DNA from: Pseudomonadota bacterium
GTDB taxonomy: Bacteria > Pseudomonadota > Gammaproteobacteria > Burkholderiales > Nitrosomonadaceae
Reading direction: 5' to 3'
NCBI GenBank assembly: GCA_018240285.1
Contig: JAFEGA010000006.1
Location: forward strand, 124,001 to 188,000
Length of the DNA stretch: 64,000 nucleotides
Part shown: one piece after another, positions 28,974 to 38,428 of the stretch
How the letters are laid out: the number at the start of each line of letters is the position of its first letter
Numbering within the stretch: position 1 is the stretch's first letter
Translations under genes and position numbers: made by a program
Notes under the pieces: model-generated
What the model was told of the DNA's origin: nothing
The model's database searches: none
What the model saw: the letters and a program-made list of their open reading frames with translations, nothing else

Positions 28974-29246
28974 CTATTCAGCTGTAGTCGGATCAATCAC
29001 GGATCGGATTTGCGCAACGCGAGTGACAGGGAATTCGCCCTGTTCTGCGTGCATTCGGATAGCGGCCTCGTTCGGCGCGATATAGAGGCAATACACTTTA
29101 TCATCGGTTACGTAACTTTCCAGCCATTGGATGCTTGGTCCCATGCTGTTCAGAATAGAGCAGGATTTTTGCGAAATGGCTTGAAGGTCTTGGGGCGTGA
29201 GCGAGCCTGCTCCGGGGATTTCACGTTCAATAATGTATTTAGGCAT
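28974..29246 (-). CDS. DUF4242 domain protein
   Basis: A 90-residue protein of the DUF4242 family: it opens with PKYIIEREIPGAGSLTP and continues with WLESYVTDDKVYCLYIAP and the ending GEFPVTRVAQIRSVIDP. One relative of this family binds nickel, but no function is established in general. A perfect 12-bp palindrome that also occurs upstream of the TetR gene lies 27 bases before its start, so it is probably a target of that regulator together with the following TPR gene. Confidence 0.85.
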   Translation of the reverse strand: MPKYIIEREIPGAGSLTPQDLQAISQKSCSILNSMGPSIQWLESYVTDDKVYCLYIAPNEAAIRMHAEQGEFPVTRVAQIRSVIDPTTAE

Positions 29247-29273
29247 ATCTTTCTCCTTTAATTTTCATTAAAA

Positions 29274-29285
29274 ACGACCGGTCGT
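29274..29285. promoter_or_regulatory. TetR operator upstream of DUF4242 gene
   Basis: Perfect palindrome ACGACCGGTCGT between the end of the tetR gene and the start of the DUF4242 gene. A near-identical copy lies upstream of tetR at 29915-29926. The size and symmetry fit a TetR-type dimer site. Regulation is inferred from the paired occurrence. Confidence 0.8.
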
Positions 29286-29306
29286 ATTTTTAAATGCAAA
29301 AAATAA

Positions 29307-29903
29307 CTACCGTATAAAAAAATCATCCAGTAAATCGTGACAGCATTGCTTGACGGGGGCAGACGACTTTTCTATTTGCATCCGCAACAGCGCGCCTTGC
29401 CACGTATTGATCAATAAATCAGCCATTTCTTCGGGAGTTTTGTCCGTTCTGACCGATCCTTGTTGCTGTGCCTGGGCCAGGCCGGATTGTAATAAATCGC
29501 GATATCGTGCGATTGCCGATTGCAATGATTGCTGACATACGTCGCTGGTGCTGCCAATTTCTCCCATGAGGCTGCCCAGCAAACAGCCGCCTTTAAATTT
29601 GTTTTCTTCAAGTTCCACAATCAGCTCGTCAAAATAGCGCCGGATAGCCCCCAGTGCATCGGAACCGGATTGCTGAAGATGCGTGGACAACCGCGAAATG
29701 AACGGTTCGATATAATGCTGGATGACCGCCGCGCCGAATTCTTCTTTGCTGCTGAAGTAGTTATAAAAAGAACCTTTGGGGACATTAACTGCATCAAGAA
29801 TCTCCTGTAAGCCGGTGCCGTGGTAGCCTTGGTTCATGAAAAAAACAACGCCTTGATTCAGCAGGCCTTCTCGATTCAATTCTTTTTTACTTGATTTTGG
29901 CAT
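29307..29903 (-). CDS. TetR/AcrR-family repressor
   Basis: A 198-residue regulator. The N-terminal helix-turn-helix is typical: [42 protein letters not shown] (given in parts: [19 protein letters not shown] and [12 protein letters not shown], about residues 26-56). The C-terminal ligand domain resembles the TetR_C group with [16 protein letters not shown]. The gene is probably autoregulated through the palindrome 12 bases before its start and controls the DUF4242-TPR pair. The inducer is unknown. Confidence 0.9.
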   Translation of the reverse strand: MPKSSKKELNREGLLNQGVVFFMNQGYHGTGLQEILDAVNVPKGSFYNYFSSKEEFGAAVIQHYIEPFISRLSTHLQQSGSDALGAIRRYFDELIVELEENKFKGGCLLGSLMGEIGSTSDVCQQSLQSAIARYRDLLQSGLAQAQQQGSVRTDKTPEEMADLLINTWQGALLRMQIEKSSAPVKQCCHDLLDDFFIR

Positions 29904-29914
29904 ACGAAGATAAT

Positions 29915-29926
29915 ACGACCGGTTGT
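29915..29926. promoter_or_regulatory. TetR operator upstream of tetR
   Basis: ACGACCGGTTGT, differing at one base from the perfect palindrome at 29274-29285, positioned 12 bases before the tetR start codon. It probably mediates autoregulation. Confidence 0.75.
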
Positions 29927-29985
29927 CTCAAAAATCAAACTGAATTTGTATTTAACTCATTTAAGCAATGGATTTCCTGATGAAT

Positions 29986-30062
29986 TGGCGCGCCCAACAC
30001 GATTCGAACGTGCGACCCCCGCCTTCGGAGGGCGGTACTCTATCCAGCTGAGCTATGGGCGC
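29986..30062 (-). tRNA. tRNA-Arg (anticodon CCG)
   Basis: On the minus strand a 77-base cloverleaf: acceptor GCGCCCA pairing with TGGGCGC, D-arm AGCTCAGCTGGATAGAG, anticodon stem CCGCC/GGCGG around the loop CTCCGAA (anticodon CCG), T-arm GTTCGAATC, discriminator G and an encoded CCA. It decodes CGG arginine codons. It stands alone between tetR and the CorC-type gene. Confidence 0.96.
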
Positions 30063-30190
30063 TATGATGGGAAATTATTTTCCAGCATTTGCCGGGCGAC
30101 AGGATAACCGCTTTTATTATTCTCGTCCAACCTGGATTGCTTGAGAGCTCCTGATCCACGCAAAAAACAAGGTGGTTCCGGCCTTAATGT

Positions 30191-31498
30191 TTATCTTGAT
30201 GATCCGGGTTGGCCGGTTTCCGTGTCCACCGGTGCCCGGACAGGGAAAATTTTAACAGTTTTTACCACGCGATTTTTGGTTTGAATCACTTCCAATGGGT
30301 AACCGGCAATATTAAGGCTTGTCCCTGCTTCGGGAATATCCTCGAAATATTCAAGAATCAGGCCATTTAGAGTTTTTGGTCCGTCTAGCGGGAATTGCAA
30401 ACCCAGCTTACGGTTCAATTCGCGTAATAAAGTGCTTCCTTCAACCAGAATGCTACCGTCTTCCTGTTTTTGAAAAATACTAGCCTGAGTTGGCGCTTGC
30501 GTTGTAAATTCACCGATAATTTCCTCGATGATATCTTCTAACGTAACCAATCCCATCCATTCGCCGTATTCATCCACGACCAAACCAACTCTTTTCTGGT
30601 TTTCCTGAAATAGCTGCAATTGGGAAAACAACGATGTTCCGGAGGGGATGAAATAGGGTTCGCGCATCACCTTCTCTAGCGTGGTAGCGGTTATTTTTCC
30701 TCCTTGCATCTGATTCAATACTTTCCGCACATGCACGATACCGACAATATTATCCATGCGTTCACGGTAGACCGGTAAGCGAGTGTGATGGCAAGTCAGT
30801 AATTGGGAATGAATGACGTCATCGTCTGCATTCAAGTCAATCGCCTCGATCTGACTGCGTGGTACGATGACGTCGTCAACGGTAATCGTTTCAAGATCGA
30901 ACAAGTTCAGAAGCATGCTCTGATGCTTGTGTTGTATGAAATGCCCGCCCTCCAGCACCAATGTCTTCAGTTCTTCGGTGCTGATTTTTTGCTCGAGTTC
31001 GCCTTTTTGGGGTTTTAACCGGAACAGGATCAGCAATCCGCTAACAAATAAATTAACAAACCATACGATGGGATAGAAAATAATCAGCAAAGGCGTTAAT
31101 ACATAGCTTGCCGCCAGCGCAATCCGCTCGGGATAAGCAGCGGCGATGACTTTCGGAGTGATTTCGCTGAACACGAGGATGGCAAAGGTCACAGCGATTG
31201 TTCCCATGAGCAAGGCAAAATCATCGTGAGCAAAAAGAGTGGCAACAATGATGGCGACCAAGGTTGCCGATGCCGTGTTCAATAAGTTGTTGCCGAGAAG
31301 AATGACGCCTAATAACCGATCAGTCTTGTCGAGCAGTTTCATGGTCAAGCGGGCGCCACGATGCCCTTGCTTGGCAAGGTGCCGCAAACGATAGCGGTTG
31401 ATCGCCATCATGCTGGTTTCGGATAGGGAGAAAAAGCCTGATAAGACAAGTAAAAACACCAATGCGATTAGCATGATGTGCAGCGGCATATCTTCCAA
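30191..31498 (-). CDS. CorC/HlyC-type (CNNM) membrane transporter
   Basis: A 435-residue protein with three parts: an N-terminal CNNM/DUF21 membrane domain with about four hydrophobic helices (residues 1-190, including FFSLSETSMMAINRYRLRHLA), a pair of CBS domains (about 205-330, DVIVPRSQIEAIDLN and GLVVDEYGEWMGLVTLEDI) and the C-terminal CorC_HlyC domain (about 345-425). Family members take part in magnesium or cobalt efflux; the ion is not determinable here. It is the only gene of its transcription unit. Confidence 0.9.
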   Translation of the reverse strand: MEDMPLHIMLIALVFLLVLSGFFSLSETSMMAINRYRLRHLAKQGHRGARLTMKLLDKTDRLLGVILLGNNLLNTASATLVAIIVATLFAHDDFALLMGTIAVTFAILVFSEITPKVIAAAYPERIALAASYVLTPLLIIFYPIVWFVNLFVSGLLILFRLKPQKGELEQKISTEELKTLVLEGGHFIQHKHQSMLLNLFDLETITVDDVIVPRSQIEAIDLNADDDVIHSQLLTCHHTRLPVYRERMDNIVGIVHVRKVLNQMQGGKITATTLEKVMREPYFIPSGTSLFSQLQLFQENQKRVGLVVDEYGEWMGLVTLEDIIEEIIGEFTTQAPTQASIFQKQEDGSILVEGSTLLRELNRKLGLQFPLDGPKTLNGLILEYFEDIPEAGTSLNIAGYPLEVIQTKNRVVKTVKIFPVRAPVDTETGQPGSSR

Positions 31499-31800
31499 GA
31501 ATCACCTGTAGTAAGTAATGATAAAAGCATTAAATAAACAATCATATATTCTGAGTCTAAGCAAATTTTTGTCAACAAAAAGAGCCGCTGGGTTGAGAGA
31601 TATTGATTATTTTATGCACGATATTAGATTGTAGATAATCTAAATACTGAAATATATTTATGATATTTAATGATTAATTTTGAGTTTCTGGGGATCTTTT
31701 CAGGGAGAATGGAATAATGTAACTGAAAATTGTTTTGTTTTTTGTAAACCTATTAATTGGATTAGCGTTAATAGCATCTCTTCGTTCTGATTCAAATGCT
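31499..31800. other. AT-rich control region before the cph genes
   Basis: About 300 bases, strongly AT-rich, between the divergent CorC-type gene and the cyanophycin genes. It includes a run such as TATTTATGATATTTAATG that could host promoters for either direction. No convincing hairpin, operator or gene was found. A frame beginning at 31735 continues into the first cph gene, but its first 22 residues are hydrophobic and unlike the family. Confidence 0.4.
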
Positions 31801-34131
31801 ATGTCTGACTCCTTAAATTTAGGCTGCAACAGTTCTAAAGATATTAAATTTCTTGAAATCAAGCACCTGAACGGTCCCAATATGTGGACTTATTATCCTG
31901 CTTTGGAAGCGACCGTCGATATCGGCGAATTGGAGGATTTTCCTTCCGATAAGATCCCGGGTTTTTATGAGCGGCTATCGGAATGGTTGCCGTCCCTGAT
32001 AGAGCATCGTTGCAGCTATGAGGAGCGCGGCGGTTTTTTACGCCGCGTCAAGGATGGTACCTGGCCATGCCATATTCTTGAGCATGTCACCTTGGAGCTG
32101 CAGAATCTGGCTGGAATGCGCGGTGGTTTTGGCCGGGCACGCGAAACATCGGTGCGCGGTGTTTATAAAGTTGCATTAAGCGCATGGCATGCGGAAATTA
32201 CCAAAGCTGCTTTGTATTCAGCGCGTGAACTGGTGTTGGCTGCAATGAATTTTCAGCAAGCGCGTAACCCGTTTTACGATGTCGATGGCGCTATTCAGCG
32301 TATACGCGATCTCGTCGATTCGCTTTGGCTTGGGCCTTCTACAGCTTGCATTGTGGATGCGGCCGTTGCTCGTAATATCCCAGCTATCCGTCTGATTGAG
32401 AAAGGAAATCTTGTGCAGCTGGGTCATGGTGCGCGCTGCCGTCACATATGGACTGCAGAAACTGATCGTACACCGGCCGTAGCCGAAAGTATTTCCCGCG
32501 ATAAAGATTTGACGAAATCATTGCTGCAATCATGCGGTGTTCCGGTTCCGGAAGGGCGTGTCGTCGAGAGTGCGGAAGCTGCTTGGGAAGCAGCGAATGA
32601 TATTGGCATGCCGGTTGTTATAAAACCGTGCGATGGTAATCATGGACGTGGCGTTTTCATAGAACTCACCCAACGTGAAGAAATCGAATCGGCCTATCAC
32701 GTAGCGTTAAAAGAGGGCAGCGGAGTATTGGTTGAGCGTTATATTCCGGGCACTGAACATCGCTTGTTGATTGTGGGTGATCGTCTTGTCGCTGCTACGC
32801 GCGGTGATTCGGTATCTGTTGTGGGGGATGGCGTTTCAACTATCGCTGATCTGATCGAATCGCAAATCAATTCTGATTCGCGGCGAGGATTGACGGAAGA
32901 TCATCCGCTGAATTTGATCCGTTTGGATAGCGCAGCAGAAATAGAAATTGCCCGTCAAGGCTATCAACGTGATTCAATTGTGCCGGCGGGCATCACAGTT
33001 TTGATTCAGCGCAATGGAAATCATGCCTTCGATGTGACGGATCAAGTTCATCCGAGTACTGCGTCTATTGCGTCACTTGCGGCACGTGTTATCGGTTTGG
33101 ACATTGCCGGGATTGATTTGGTTACCAGCGATATTTCACGTCCATTGAATGAACAAGATGGCGCTATTGTTGAAGTAAATGCGGGCCCAAGTTTGCTGAT
33201 GCATATCAAGCCGGCAGTCGGCACGCCGCGGCCTGTTGGAAAAGCAATCGTAAATCACTTGTTTCCGAATCAAGAAAACGGCCGCATTCCTATCGTCGGA
33301 ATTTCCGGAAGCTATGGCAAAACACCGGTGGCTTATCTTGTAGCCAGATTGCTGGTTCTCTCTGGTAAACAGACTGGTTTGGCATGTAGTAATGGGCTCT
33401 ATCTGGATTACCGGCAAATCGATAAAAACAATAGCGCTAATTGGGCAGCGGCCAATCGCACATTACTGAACCCGGCTGTTGAAGCCGCTGTTTTTGAGAA
33501 TGGTTTCGATACGCTAATGAATGAGGGGCTGGCCTATGATAGCTGCCAGGTCGGGGTGATTACAAATATTGATCCTGCTTGTCATTTTGGCCGGCATGGC
33601 ATTGAAACCCGCAAGCAAGTCTACACCGTCTTGCGCTCTCAGGTCGATGTTGTCACACCGACTGCAGCAGCGATTGACGATGTGGAAAAAGATGTAAAGC
33701 TGCCGATCGGTGCTGCGGTGCTCAATGCGAAAGATGACATATCGGTAGAGATGGCCGAATTGTGTCACGGCGAAGTTATCTTCTTTAGTAGTGAAGCGGA
33801 TTTACCCGTGATCGCTCAACATCGAGTGAATGGAACCGGTCCTACCCAAGGAAAACGCGCTGTCATCATCCGGAATGACAAAATTGTGCTTACTTCCGGT
33901 ACAGATGAATTGTTACTGCTTAATTTACGCGGAATATCTGTGGAAAGCAGGGCGAAAAGCACACAAGCGATAGAGAATATTTTGGCGGCAGTGGCAGCTG
34001 CGTGGGCATTAGGTATTGAACCTGATCTCATACGTGTTGGAATTGAAACATTTGGTTTTTGCCAAGACAAATACAAACCTGAAAATCAGAATCTTTCTAC
34101 CGGATTACAAACTCAAGGGATTAAGTTATGA
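31801..34131 (+). CDS. Cyanophycin synthetase-like protein with degenerate ligase domain
   Basis: A paralogue of the next gene. From the ATG at 31801 it has 776 residues: an N-terminal domain (IKHLNGPNMWTYYPALEATV), an ATP-grasp domain with intact motifs (VVIKPCDGNHGRGVFI, VLVERYIPGTEHRLLIVGD, VEVNAGPSLLMHIKP), and a Mur-ligase-like domain whose nucleotide loop is altered to GISGSYGKTP (from residue 500) instead of GTNGKTT. The conserved ETARGG and GDHLG motifs of active CphA are replaced by ENGFDT and ACHFG, and the C-terminal Mur ligase domain of about 150 residues is missing. It probably forms only a partial activity or a partner subunit. Its stop overlaps the start of cphA (ATGA). Confidence 0.85.
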   Translation: MSDSLNLGCNSSKDIKFLEIKHLNGPNMWTYYPALEATVDIGELEDFPSDKIPGFYERLSEWLPSLIEHRCSYEERGGFLRRVKDGTWPCHILEHVTLELQNLAGMRGGFGRARETSVRGVYKVALSAWHAEITKAALYSARELVLAAMNFQQARNPFYDVDGAIQRIRDLVDSLWLGPSTACIVDAAVARNIPAIRLIEKGNLVQLGHGARCRHIWTAETDRTPAVAESISRDKDLTKSLLQSCGVPVPEGRVVESAEAAWEAANDIGMPVVIKPCDGNHGRGVFIELTQREEIESAYHVALKEGSGVLVERYIPGTEHRLLIVGDRLVAATRGDSVSVVGDGVSTIADLIESQINSDSRRGLTEDHPLNLIRLDSAAEIEIARQGYQRDSIVPAGITVLIQRNGNHAFDVTDQVHPSTASIASLAARVIGLDIAGIDLVTSDISRPLNEQDGAIVEVNAGPSLLMHIKPAVGTPRPVGKAIVNHLFPNQENGRIPIVGISGSYGKTPVAYLVARLLVLSGKQTGLACSNGLYLDYRQIDKNNSANWAAANRTLLNPAVEAAVFENGFDTLMNEGLAYDSCQVGVITNIDPACHFGRHGIETRKQVYTVLRSQVDVVTPTAAAIDDVEKDVKLPIGAAVLNAKDDISVEMAELCHGEVIFFSSEADLPVIAQHRVNGTGPTQGKRAVIIRNDKIVLTSGTDELLLLNLRGISVESRAKSTQAIENILAAVAAAWALGIEPDLIRVGIETFGFCQDKYKPENQNLSTGLQTQGIKL

Positions 34132-36701
34132 AAGTGTTACGTATGCGCACGTTGCGCGGACCTAATTTATGGAGTCAGCATACTTCTATTGAAGCCACCG
34201 TCTTTTGTGGCGGATTTGAAAGCAACATTGATAGCATTCCCGGTTTTGAAGCGCGGCTACGCGAGCGTTTTCCTGAAATTTCCTTACTTCAAACTGCCGG
34301 TCACCATGAAGCGGTTACGATAGCTCATGTACTTGAATTTGCCACGCTGGGTCTGCAAGTGCAAGCTGGTTGCCCGGTAACATTCAGCCGTACGGTGCAA
34401 ACTCCTGAAGCAGATACTTATCGGGTCATCGTCGGATATAGTGAAGAGAAAGTGGGGCGGCTGGCTTTCGATCTGGCTCAGGTTTTATGTATCTCGGCTA
34501 TCGAGGATACCGCTTTTGATTTAACAAGTGCTCTGTGTCGTTTGCGCGAGCTTAATGAAGATATCCGCTTGGGGCCGAGTACAGGGTCTATCGTGCAAGC
34601 GGCAATAGCGCGTGGTATTCCGTTTCGTCGCTTGACGGAAGGCAGTCTGGTGCAATTCGGCTGGGGCAGTAAGCAGCGTCGTATTCAGGCTTCCGAGAGT
34701 GATCGGACCAGCGCTGTTGCTGAGTCAATCGTGCAAGATAAAGAATTAACGAAAACCTTGTTGCACGCAGCGGGCATACCGGTGCCTCGAGGCCGGGAAG
34801 TAACGGATGCCGATGATGCATGGGCGGCAGCCTGCGAAATTGGTGTTCCAGTTGTGATAAAACCGCAAGACAGCAACCAGGGTAAAGGGGTAACAGTTAA
34901 TCTTGTCACTGCCGAACAGGTAAAAGCGGCTTTTATGATTGCAGCTGAAATTAGCGATAATGTTTTAGTAGAACGTTATATTCCCGGACACGATTATCGC
35001 TTGCTGGTTGTCGGAAATAAGCTGGTTGCCGCTGCACGGCGTGATCCTCCGCAAGTTATTGGTGACGGTGTGCATAGCATTTTTGAGCTGGTGGAGCAGA
35101 TCAATCGCGACCCAATGCGTGGTGAAGGTCATGTTTCTTCGTTAACGAAAATTCATCTGGATGAAATCTCTTTAGCGTATTTAGCGGCGCAAGGATTAAC
35201 GGCCGAATCGGTTCCCGTGAAGGGTATGCGCGTTGTATTGCGTAAGAATGCCAATTTATCAACGGGAGGCACAGCAACGGACGTGACTGATGATGTTCAT
35301 CCGGAGCTGGCAGCGCGTGCGATTGCGGCGGCAAAAGTTGTGGGGCTGGATATCTGCGGTATCGATGTGGTCTGCGATAATGTTATGAACTCCCTGGAGG
35401 ATCAAGGAGGTGGCATCATTGAAGTGAATGCGGCACCCGGTTTGCGTATGCATTTGCAACCTTCGTATGGTAAAGGGCGCGCTGTGGGGGAAGCCATTAT
35501 TGACTATATGTTTCCCCAAGGAGAAGATGCGCGTATTCCCGTGATAGCGGTTACCGGCACCAATGGTAAAACAACGACAACTCGTGTGATTGCCAATATT
35601 TTGCAGAAAGATCATAAACGTGTTGGTGTCACTTGCACCGATGGTGTCTATGTGGATGGACAGTGCATTGATACCGGCGATTGCAGTGGTCCGAAGAGCG
35701 CAAGGAACATCCTTTTTCATCCGGATGTCGATGCAGCGGTTTTGGAAACGGCGCGTGGCGGTCTGTTGCGCGAAGGCTTGGGGTTTGATCGCTGTCATGT
35801 TGCCGTAGTGACTAATATTGGTATGGGTGATCATCTTGGTATGGCCTATATCAATACGGTGGAGGAGCTGGCTGTGGTCAAGCGGGTTATTGTGCAAAAT
35901 GTGACACCGGGTACCGGCTTTGCGGTGCTTAATGCGGCCGATCCGCTCGTGGCCAGTATGGCTGATCATTGCCCCGGTTCGGTCATTTTCTTTGCGCATG
36001 ATAAGCATCATCCAGTACTAGCCATGCACCGAGCACAGCATAAACGTGCCATTTTTGTGGAAAGCGGTTGTATCGTCGCAGCAGGTGAAACTGGCGAATA
36101 CCGCATACCATTGAAAGAAATACCTTTGACCAAGAACGGCAGTATCAACTTTCAAATAGAAAATGTGATGGCTGCTATTGGCGCCGGTTGGGCGCTTGGC
36201 TTGGAATGGAAGGTGATTCATGCGGGGGTGTCAAGTTTTGTGAGCGATACACAAACGGCACCAGGCCGCTTTAATCTTTTCAATTATCGTAACGCAACTT
36301 TAATTGCGGATTACGGGCATAATCCAGATGCAATTCAGGCACTGGTTAGCGCTATTGATAATATTCCATCGAAAAAACGCTCAGTGGTCATTAGCGCAGC
36401 AGGCGATCGGCGTGATGAGGATATTCGTCAGCAGACAAGAATCCTGGGTGATGCGTTTGATGAGGTGGTGCTGTATCAGGATCAGTGTCAGCGTGGCCGC
36501 GCTGATGGGGAAGTATTGACTCTATTGCGGGAAGGTTTAGGTAATGCCAAGCGCACGCAAAAAATTAGTGAAATAATTGGCGAATCTATTGCAATTGACG
36601 CAGCGCTGTCCAATTTGCAGGATGGTGAGTTATGTCTTATTTTGGTCGATCAGGTTGAACAATCGCTGGGGCAGATTAATAGCCGCATCGCATTAGGGTA
36701 A
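34128..36701 (+). CDS. cphA: Cyanophycin synthetase CphA
   Basis: It polymerises L-aspartate and L-arginine to cyanophycin, a nitrogen and carbon reserve, using ATP without ribosomes. The 857 residues contain the N-terminal domain (MRTLRGPNLWSQHTSIEATV), an ATP-grasp domain (VVIKPQDSNQGKGVTVNL, VLVERYIPGHDYRLLVVG, EVNAAPGLRMHLQP) and a full Mur-ligase unit with the loop TGTNGKTTTTRVIANIL (G477), ETARGGLLREGLGFD, IGMGDHLG and the C-terminal domain (DYGHNPDAIQALVSAI, SAAGDRRDEDIRQQ). All expected active-site motifs are present. Co-transcribed with the degenerate paralogue upstream. No cyanophycinase lies in the window. Confidence 0.95.
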   Translation: MKVLRMRTLRGPNLWSQHTSIEATVFCGGFESNIDSIPGFEARLRERFPEISLLQTAGHHEAVTIAHVLEFATLGLQVQAGCPVTFSRTVQTPEADTYRVIVGYSEEKVGRLAFDLAQVLCISAIEDTAFDLTSALCRLRELNEDIRLGPSTGSIVQAAIARGIPFRRLTEGSLVQFGWGSKQRRIQASESDRTSAVAESIVQDKELTKTLLHAAGIPVPRGREVTDADDAWAAACEIGVPVVIKPQDSNQGKGVTVNLVTAEQVKAAFMIAAEISDNVLVERYIPGHDYRLLVVGNKLVAAARRDPPQVIGDGVHSIFELVEQINRDPMRGEGHVSSLTKIHLDEISLAYLAAQGLTAESVPVKGMRVVLRKNANLSTGGTATDVTDDVHPELAARAIAAAKVVGLDICGIDVVCDNVMNSLEDQGGGIIEVNAAPGLRMHLQPSYGKGRAVGEAIIDYMFPQGEDARIPVIAVTGTNGKTTTTRVIANILQKDHKRVGVTCTDGVYVDGQCIDTGDCSGPKSARNILFHPDVDAAVLETARGGLLREGLGFDRCHVAVVTNIGMGDHLGMAYINTVEELAVVKRVIVQNVTPGTGFAVLNAADPLVASMADHCPGSVIFFAHDKHHPVLAMHRAQHKRAIFVESGCIVAAGETGEYRIPLKEIPLTKNGSINFQIENVMAAIGAGWALGLEWKVIHAGVSSFVSDTQTAPGRFNLFNYRNATLIADYGHNPDAIQALVSAIDNIPSKKRSVVISAAGDRRDEDIRQQTRILGDAFDEVVLYQDQCQRGRADGEVLTLLREGLGNAKRTQKISEIIGESIAIDAALSNLQDGELCLILVDQVEQSLGQINSRIALG

Positions 36702-36781
36702 CCTTGTATATTGACTATGACTGTTAAGCGGGATCTATCAAGCGAAACTGCTTAAAATACTAATTACGGTGGCCGGTATGC

Positions 36782-36810
36782 CGGTGCAGCTTATCAAAGT
36801 AGCTGCACCG
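36782..36810. terminator. Hairpin between cphA and zapD
   Basis: A perfect 10-bp stem, CGGTGCAGCT at 36782-36791 and AGCTGCACCG at 36801-36810, with a 9-base loop, in the 250-base gap between two convergent genes. There is no strong T-run next to it, but position and symmetry suggest a shared terminator. Confidence 0.6.
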
Positions 36811-36951
36811 ATAGGTATAAGTGCATTAAAGATTTGTTGTTAAATAGTTAGAAGTGAGTATGTTTGGTTTTGATAAGACTGCCGTAACATTGAGCATCTT
36901 GTCTTCACCTATTGAAAGAACGCTGCAGAAGAATGGTATCTTCTCGTCATT

Positions 36952-37707
36952 CTATAAATTGCAAAAAGTGAGTTCAAATTTGACGTCACCGTCATAAACT
37001 TTATTTTTCTGATTGACGTGCATCGGGATGAAACGGATATTGAGCGCGTATTTGTTGGCGCTAATCTCTGGAATGCAGGGCAATTGATCACTCAAATTCA
37101 GTCTTAACATATGCGCGGTATATTCCGATCCTGTTTGCTGGAAGACTCCTTGATTCGCGACAACCTGCTGGGTTCTGCCGCTTTTTCTTAATAAGTACAG
37201 CACAATTCCAAAAGCGTTGCGAATGGGTTGAAATGGTATCAGCCATTCATCGAAGTCTTTGTGGCGTTGCGCAGGCTCCAAGTTCAACCAGTAGTGATAG
37301 GATGGTAAATCAAATACACAGCAGCCGCCCGGTATCGCAATGCGCTGCTTGATCGCCATTAGCCATTCGTTTTCACGTAAATGTTCCCCAACTTTTCCTG
37401 GAAAATTCAGCATTTCCCGGAAGGTGATTTTTATGTCATTGAGTACATTGTCCAATGCTGTTTCCGATACATCTGGATTTTTTCGCAGCATCTCAAGTAC
37501 CTGCTTCTGTCGTTCAAGCTCTTGCAATAAATCTGATTTAATATCCGCGCGACTGGTTATTTCAAGAACCTCGAAAAGTGCGATGAGGGAAGCATGATGT
37601 TCGGTAGCGGTATCTTTTGTAGAAAAGAAATCAATTTTATTAAACAGATCCTCAAGCCGGAGAAGGGTACGGATACGCTCATTCAGCGGGTGTTCATAAC
37701 AAATCAC
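36952..37707 (-). CDS. zapD: Cell division protein ZapD
   Basis: A cytoplasmic protein that binds the FtsZ C-terminal peptide and bundles filaments. The 251-residue sequence starts with the family's YEHPLNERIRTLLRLEDLF, includes GGCCVFDLPSYHYWLNLEP and LIPFQPIRNAFGIVLYLLRKSG, and ends with INIRFIPMH-like residues (LNIRFIPMHVNQ). It is the last gene of a minus-strand block pilC-pilD-coaE-zapD. The zinc protein gene yacG, which often follows zapD, is not seen here. Confidence 0.95.
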   Translation of the reverse strand: MICYEHPLNERIRTLLRLEDLFNKIDFFSTKDTATEHHASLIALFEVLEITSRADIKSDLLQELERQKQVLEMLRKNPDVSETALDNVLNDIKITFREMLNFPGKVGEHLRENEWLMAIKQRIAIPGGCCVFDLPSYHYWLNLEPAQRHKDFDEWLIPFQPIRNAFGIVLYLLRKSGRTQQVVANQGVFQQTGSEYTAHMLRLNLSDQLPCIPEISANKYALNIRFIPMHVNQKNKVYDGDVKFELTFCNL

Positions 37708-37804
37708 AGTAGCTATGCATCCACAAGAAAAATTAGTGATATTAAAATCTTGCCGCCTAGATTATTTCATAAAAAAATTAATTTTCCCAAACAATTTCTT
37801 TTCA

Positions 37805-38425
37805 CTAATTTGCAGCTTTTTCTTCATCTTTGGAAAGCATCAGATACTGATGATGTAGCTGGATGACTTGTGCTTTCAGAAAATCGATACCGCGATCATT
37901 CATAATCACATCATCAGCTTTCTGCAAGCGATCTTTGCGCGAAATCTGCTGTGCCATGATCGCTTTTACCTGTTGCTCCGATAATTGACTGCGTGCCATG
38001 GTGCGTGAAATTTGTATCTGCTCCTCACAATCAATGACCAGAATGCGTTGAACAATAGGATTGTAGTCGTTCGTTTCAAGTAATAATGGCACCACGAGGA
38101 CAGTATAGGGAGAGTGGCTTTGTTTAATCTGCGCTATGGTTTCTTGCAGTATGAGCGGATGGAGAATCTTTTCCAGTTGATGCCGCGCACGGCTGTCCGA
38201 GAAAACCAGATTGCGCATTTTTTCTCTATCCAGAGCGCCATCTGCTGTCAAAAATGCATTTCCGAATGCGTCTCTGATCAAACTTATTGCTTGGCCATCC
38301 GGCTGGGTTAATTGCCGGGCAATGACGTCGGTATCGATAACGTCAATGCCCAATTCCGAAAATAGCTGACTGGCGCTTGATTTTCCGCAACCGATTCCGC
38401 CGGTTAAACCAACAATAAAAGTCAT
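37805..38425 (-). CDS. coaE: Dephospho-CoA kinase
   Basis: It performs the last step of coenzyme A synthesis. The 206 residues carry the P-loop GLTGGIGCGKSSASQLF near the start, IDTDVIARQLTQPDG, HPLILQETI and the lid region RQL-like sequence in MARSQLSEQQVKAIMAQQ. Its C-terminal tail is short. It lies 3 bases after pilD and is followed by zapD, a common betaproteobacterial and gammaproteobacterial arrangement. Confidence 0.95.
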   Translation of the reverse strand: MTFIVGLTGGIGCGKSSASQLFSELGIDVIDTDVIARQLTQPDGQAISLIRDAFGNAFLTADGALDREKMRNLVFSDSRARHQLEKILHPLILQETIAQIKQSHSPYTVLVVPLLLETNDYNPIVQRILVIDCEEQIQISRTMARSQLSEQQVKAIMAQQISRKDRLQKADDVIMNDRGIDFLKAQVIQLHHQYLMLSKDEEKAAN

Positions 38426-38428
38426 AGA

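Noticed and set aside
31801..34131. Treating the first cyanophycin gene as a pseudogene
   Set aside because: The frame is intact over 776 codons, the ATP-grasp motifs are preserved and it is translationally coupled to cphA; the changes look like specialisation.
36702..36951. A yacG-like small gene after zapD
   Set aside because: Only a hairpin and non-protein-like frames are present; no CxxC zinc motif was found.
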